DNA from: a virus | IMG/VR virus record: IMGVR_UViG_3300017735_000050 | Coordinates: 1 to 33,087 of that record | Length of the DNA stretch: 33,087 nt | Direction: 5' to 3' (one strand) | Part shown: positions 31,989 to 33,087 of the stretch, in pieces | Layout: every line of letters begins with the position of its first letter | Position numbering within the stretch: the stretch's first letter is position 1 | Position numbers and translations under genes: made by a program | Notes under the pieces: generated by a model | What the model was told of the DNA's origin: nothing | The model's database searches: none | What the model saw: only the letters and a program-made list of their open reading frames with translations

Positions 31989-32465
31989 TTATTTAAATTT
32001 ACTTCCTATTAAGTTAATTGTTTCTTTTGCCTCTTCCAAACTAATTTGAAAAAATTCTTTACTACTATTGACACGTTGTGCTTTTAATTTATGGTGTACT
32101 TCTCTTTCTACCATTTCCCCATTAAAACACTGGTATGCCCATTCTACTTTATAGGGTAAGGCAACACCTGTTGCTGATGATATTTGTTTAGCTCGTTCTT
32201 CAGGTAATTTTTTAGTATAACCTATTTTTAATAACCCGGGTTGGGTTGAGTTGGATAAAATATATACCCATTGATCTCCATCGCCTTTATCCGCATATAA
32301 CCCATATTTTTTATCGGTATAATACGTTACATTCTCCCATCCATCTCCTTTCGCACTGGGAGTTAGGGTAAAGTATTTAGCATGCTCTAAATCCGTATTC
32401 CCATAGTTTTCTTTTAATGGGATAAACTGTTTAGCTTTTTTAACTGTAATTTTATTTAGACTCAT
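31989..32465 (-). CDS. T5orf172-like (GIY-YIG superfamily) protein
   Basis: A 158-aa protein. Residues 66-150 fit the T5orf172/MUG113 branch of the GIY-YIG superfamily: WVYILSNSTQPGLLKIGYTK (66-85), in which V-Y-I-L is the GIY strand and K-I-G-Y the YIG strand, then ERAKQISSATG (90-100) with the usual Arg, EREVHHKL (120-127) with a likely metal-binding Glu, and SSKEFFQIS. The first 60 residues are a separate domain without known motifs. Members are predicted nucleases found in phages and mobile elements; activity is unproven for many. It overlaps the lipoprotein gene by ATGA. Confidence 0.78.
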   Translation of the reverse strand: MSLNKITVKKAKQFIPLKENYGNTDLEHAKYFTLTPSAKGDGWENVTYYTDKKYGLYADKGDGDQWVYILSNSTQPGLLKIGYTKKLPEERAKQISSATGVALPYKVEWAYQCFNGEMVEREVHHKLKAQRVNSSKEFFQISLEEAKETINLIGSKFK

Positions 32466-33079
32466 TCGAATATTATTTTAAATTCTTTTTCTATTTCTAT
32501 ATCCTTTGGAAATATAGTTTTAACAAAAACTTTAGCTGTGTCACCTACCATCTGATTATCAAAAAATATTTGTTGTTGAGGTTCATAGGTATATTTACTA
32601 TAAGTCCCTAAACTCTGAATATCAGAATTGGGGTTATATGAATAACCTGCTATATTAAGTGGTGGGTGATTATTTGCCATATCTTCAATAGTATACGTTA
32701 GATTACCAATAGGTATAGGATTTACAAATCCACCTCCAGTAAAATAACCTAATATACTATATAACGGAACTGTAAATGTAATTCCATTGATCCATATCCA
32801 ATAATCAGAATCAAATAGTGTTTCTATTAATGGTACCCCATTAACAACATAATCAGGGTGCAATTCATCTAATTGACCTTTAATTGTAAAGTAATTGTAA
32901 CCTTGATGTTCAATATGAAAATAACCATTAGCATCCTGATATACACCAGGTGATACTAAGGGATCAATTTCAAAAAATGATTCACAATCACCACTTAAAC
33001 AAGGGTAAGGTGAAATAAGCTCCTCTGGGCTACATGCCCAGAAGAAACTTATTAAGGTTATGTAAACTAACTTTTTCAT
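32462..33079 (-). CDS. Putative lipoprotein (205 aa)
   Basis: The N-terminus MKKLVYITLISFFWACSPEE is a short lipoprotein-type signal: two lysines, a hydrophobic stretch, then Cys16 as the lipid site. The lipobox FWAC is unusual at its -2 Trp. After the Cys come S-P-E-E, acidic residues at +4 and +5 that resemble Bacteroidota surface-export signals. C27 and C32 could form a disulfide. The rest is beta-rich and aromatic (Tyr, Trp, Phe), with no family I know. A phage lipoprotein displayed on the host could mask a receptor and exclude other phages, or it could act in lysis. There are only 8 nt of sequence before the ATG, so its promoter is unseen. Confidence 0.62.
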   Translation of the reverse strand: MKKLVYITLISFFWACSPEELISPYPCLSGDCESFFEIDPLVSPGVYQDANGYFHIEHQGYNYFTIKGQLDELHPDYVVNGVPLIETLFDSDYWIWINGITFTVPLYSILGYFTGGGFVNPIPIGNLTYTIEDMANNHPPLNIAGYSYNPNSDIQSLGTYSKYTYEPQQQIFFDNQMVGDTAKVFVKTIFPKDIEIEKEFKIIFE

Positions 33080-33087
33080 TATGCTAC

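Noticed and set aside
1-33087. tRNA genes, integrase, attachment sites or insertion sequences
   Set aside because: I saw no cloverleaf-like stretch with a T-arm in the gaps, no tyrosine or serine recombinase, no transposase, and no terminal repeats. The window looks like a lytic phage core, though one window cannot exclude lysogeny genes elsewhere.

Overview
This window looks like about 33 kb of a large, AT-rich, contractile-tailed (myovirus-type) phage genome, probably from an environmental, uncultivated virus. All 28 genes I accept lie on the minus strand, so transcription runs from high to low coordinates. They are packed tightly, with many TAATG and ATGA stop/start overlaps. The tail module is recognisable: a gp5/gpV-like central spike, a gp25/gpW-like wedge protein, a gp6/gpJ-like wedge protein, and a giant protein with a P2 gpI/T4 gp7-like segment. 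This follows the V-W-J-I-H order of P2 and the 25-6-7 logic of T4. The host is not identifiable. Most start codons have A/T-rich leaders without a Shine-Dalgarno sequence, and the lipoprotein has acidic residues just after its cysteine. Both fit Bacteroidota, but this is inference.

Layout in transcription order. (1) 33079-31001, accessory genes: a lipoprotein, a T5orf172/GIY-YIG-like protein, a small conserved-looking protein, a staphylococcal-nuclease-like enzyme and an unknown protein. (2) 30873-28578, after a 127-nt purine-rich leader: a small coiled protein, a Cys-rich zinc-ribbon-like protein, an HD-domain hydrolase, a small membrane-anchored protein and a gp55-like late sigma factor. 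(3) 28540-20796, baseplate: a small protein, the spike, a 561-aa protein with a beta-sandwich and three hydrophobic helices, a small helical protein, gp25, gp6, a DNRLRE-like protein and a coiled-coil/Gly-rich protein. (4) 20786-2636, adhesion apparatus: a 3141-aa giant, a 223-aa structural protein, two paralogues sharing a C-terminal domain, a 1552-aa Cys-rich beta-roll fibre and an Asp-box (BNR) fibre-tip candidate. (5) 2555-28, DNA metabolism: a GIY-YIG nuclease, a Toprim primase, a PD-(D/E)XK nuclease and one unknown.

Two short motifs seem to divide the transcription programme. ATATTTATAA (coding strand) occurs seven times in gaps just before genes, mostly virion genes. It is the reverse complement of the T4 late-promoter core TATAAATA, yet lies in the orientation that would serve the downstream genes. 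A different motif, TACCCTGTTRATAAT, precedes the sigma-factor operon and the last gene. A simple reading is that the second class drives regulatory genes, including the gp55-like sigma factor, which then fires the first class. This is untested.

The most unusual content is the adhesion block. It has a fibre built from about 75 copies of a roughly 15-residue beta-roll repeat with about 59 cysteines, an internal 74-residue duplication and two related cap segments. Next to it is a 3141-aa protein fusing a baseplate segment to sugar-binding-like modules.
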